Shown here: piece after piece, positions 63,200 to 64,000 of the stretch
Layout of the letters: each line of letters begins with the position of its first letter
How positions within the stretch are numbered: the first letter of the stretch is position 1
Source: Tritonibacter litoralis
GTDB lineage: Bacteria > Pseudomonadota > Alphaproteobacteria > Rhodobacterales > Rhodobacteraceae
Assembly (NCBI RefSeq): GCF_009496005.1
Contig: NZ_WIBF01000011.1
Coordinates: 1-64,000, forward strand
Direction of reading: 5' to 3'
DNA length: 64,000 nucleotides
The notes under the pieces: generated by a model
What the model was told of the DNA's origin: nothing
Databases searched by the model: none
What the model saw: only the letters and a program-made list of their open reading frames with translations
Made by a program: the position numbers and the translations under genes

Positions 63200-64000
63200 A
63201 TGCGTGTGTCATCCAACAATCTTCCAGACACAGCGGCCTCTGACCGCCCGCTTGTTACCGTGTTCTGTGCGGTCTGGCACAAGCAGCCCAACAAGCTGGA
63301 GCTTTTGCGAACACATTGGGAAAACCTGAAACAACAAACCCTGCCTGTTGAGCCTTGTTACATATTTGACAATGGCGACACGCCTCCTGATTGGCTGGAC
63401 GCGCCCTGGCATTCTTTCTCTGAACCGCTCACGATTTATCAAGCCTGGGCCGCTGGCGTTGCTTTTGCGCAAACGCGCTATGTGATGAACCTCAATATGG
63501 ACGACCGCCTCGCGACAGATGCGGCTGAGCTGATGTTGCGGGATCTGCGTGAACAGAACGCGGCGCTGGTGGCGGGGGAATGGCTGGTCTGCTTTGATCA
63601 CGCGTTCCAATCGCAAAGCTTTGCATCCTCTCACGTGGCCGAAACCGTCTTTATTTCTGGTTGGCCGCCGAAACCGGCGGAAAATTTGCGTTTGGGCAGT
63701 GGTACCGGTGAGCGGATCGGCACCTTTGGTCCGGCGACCATGTGGGATCTGGAGAAAACCAAACGTTGGTATCCGACTTATTTTGGCAACGAGGCACCGA
63801 TCCTGTCGAGAGGAGACTCGATTTTTTGGCAGTACTTGATCCGCTCGAACATGAAGCTGACTCGTCTTCCTCAGGTGATTGGGCGCTATTATTCCTCGCC
63901 CGACGCTCAGGGTGAATTCCGTCCACATAATGACGACGAAAACCTGAAACAATTTGGTGTCCACAAGGTGTCCTTTGTCCATCAAATTGGCGTGCCGCGT
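63200..64000 (+). CDS. Glycosyltransferase-like protein, N-terminal part
   Basis: An open frame from the ATG at 63200 to the window end, 267 codons, still open. The product begins MRVSSNNLPDTAASDRPLVT and has a Rossmann-like opening strand VTVFCAVWHKQPNKLELLR. NLNMDDRLATDAAELM (about 97-112) carries the metal/nucleotide DD of family A glycosyltransferases. Downstream is YFGNEAPILSRGDSIFWQYL with the acceptor loop. A protein-coding frame on the opposite strand (63209-63985) is a mirror artefact. Probably transfers a sugar to a cell-surface polymer. Confidence 0.75.
   Translation, partial: MRVSSNNLPDTAASDRPLVTVFCAVWHKQPNKLELLRTHWENLKQQTLPVEPCYIFDNGDTPPDWLDAPWHSFSEPLTIYQAWAAGVAFAQTRYVMNLNMDDRLATDAAELMLRDLREQNAALVAGEWLVCFDHAFQSQSFASSHVAETVFISGWPPKPAENLRLGSGTGERIGTFGPATMWDLEKTKRWYPTYFGNEAPILSRGDSIFWQYLIRSNMKLTRLPQVIGRYYSSPDAQGEFRPHNDDENLKQFGVHKVSFVHQIGVPR

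Noticed and set aside
63209-63985. Long open frame on the minus strand at the right end
   Set aside because: It mirrors the plus-strand frame from 63200, which has a sensible start and a DD motif and stays open to the window edge. The minus translation is rich in His, Arg and Gln without any domain.

Overview
The window looks like chromosomal DNA from a marine alphaproteobacterium of the Roseobacter group (Rhodobacteraceae, Ruegeria/Phaeobacter-like). The basis is family-level recognition, not a database search. It has GC-rich coding, a Rhizobium/Roseobacter-type glycerol ABC transporter, a class I PHA cycle under PhaR, an Lrp-type regulator beside putA, an XRE regulator overlapping sdhE, an LdtR-like regulator, and short intergenic repeats. 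Genes are dense on both strands. There is no rRNA, CRISPR array, prophage or insertion sequence. One tRNA, Leu(UAA), lies near the right end.

Layout. 1-6.2 kb: end of a glycerol uptake operon (ATPase cut by the window edge, two permeases, a DUF2160 membrane protein, binding protein) followed by glycerol kinase. 6.2-7.4 kb: repeat-bearing spacer and an AT-rich orphan membrane protein gene. 7.4-15.2 kb: parE, a MATE exporter, a NicO metal transporter with its DUF1007 partner, small hypotheticals and an aspartate-type aminotransferase. 15.3-18.9 kb: XRE regulator/sdhE, LdtR-like regulator, glyoxalase I, thyA-folA. 18.9-25.8 kb: a delta-class carbonic anhydrase-like protein, a cold-shock protein, an ArsC-like reductase, a four-gene bufferin-type RiPP operon (bufA-bufB-bufC-doxX) and thrS. 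26.2-29.6 kb: hydrolases, a histidine-phosphatase-fold protein, VOC and zinc-cysteine proteins.

29.6-36.2 kb: the polyhydroxyalkanoate cycle, with phaZ divergent from phaC, then phasin, a LysR/nitroreductase pair and phaR. PhaR-type CTGC-GCAG palindromes lie in front of phaC/phaZ, phaP and phaR. 36.4-44.6 kb: a DegT-type aminotransferase, then one long minus-strand operon with a polar-amino-acid ABC transporter, two glutamine-synthetase-like ligases and a class I amidotransferase. This suggests import and gamma-glutamylation of an amine. 44.8-50.0 kb: tandem TerB proteins, a DUF1330 protein, valS with extra insertions, and an Lrp regulator. 50.1-57.8 kb: a type III PLP decarboxylase, a DUF2235 hydrolase, a pair of unrecognised paralogues, metF/metR, suhB and a rhomboid protease. 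57.9-64 kb: putA with its Lrp activator, a TPR protein, tRNA-Leu and the start of a glycosyltransferase-like gene.

Links between loci. Glycerol uptake feeds central carbon, and surplus carbon can be stored as PHA under PhaR control. The amine transporter/ligase operon, putA and the PLP decarboxylase all concern nitrogen-rich compounds. thyA, folA and metF share folate one-carbon metabolism. The bufferin-type operon is the least conventional system here. It has a peptide precursor, a multinuclear iron enzyme and its partner, and an intercistronic hairpin placed to favour precursor over enzyme expression.
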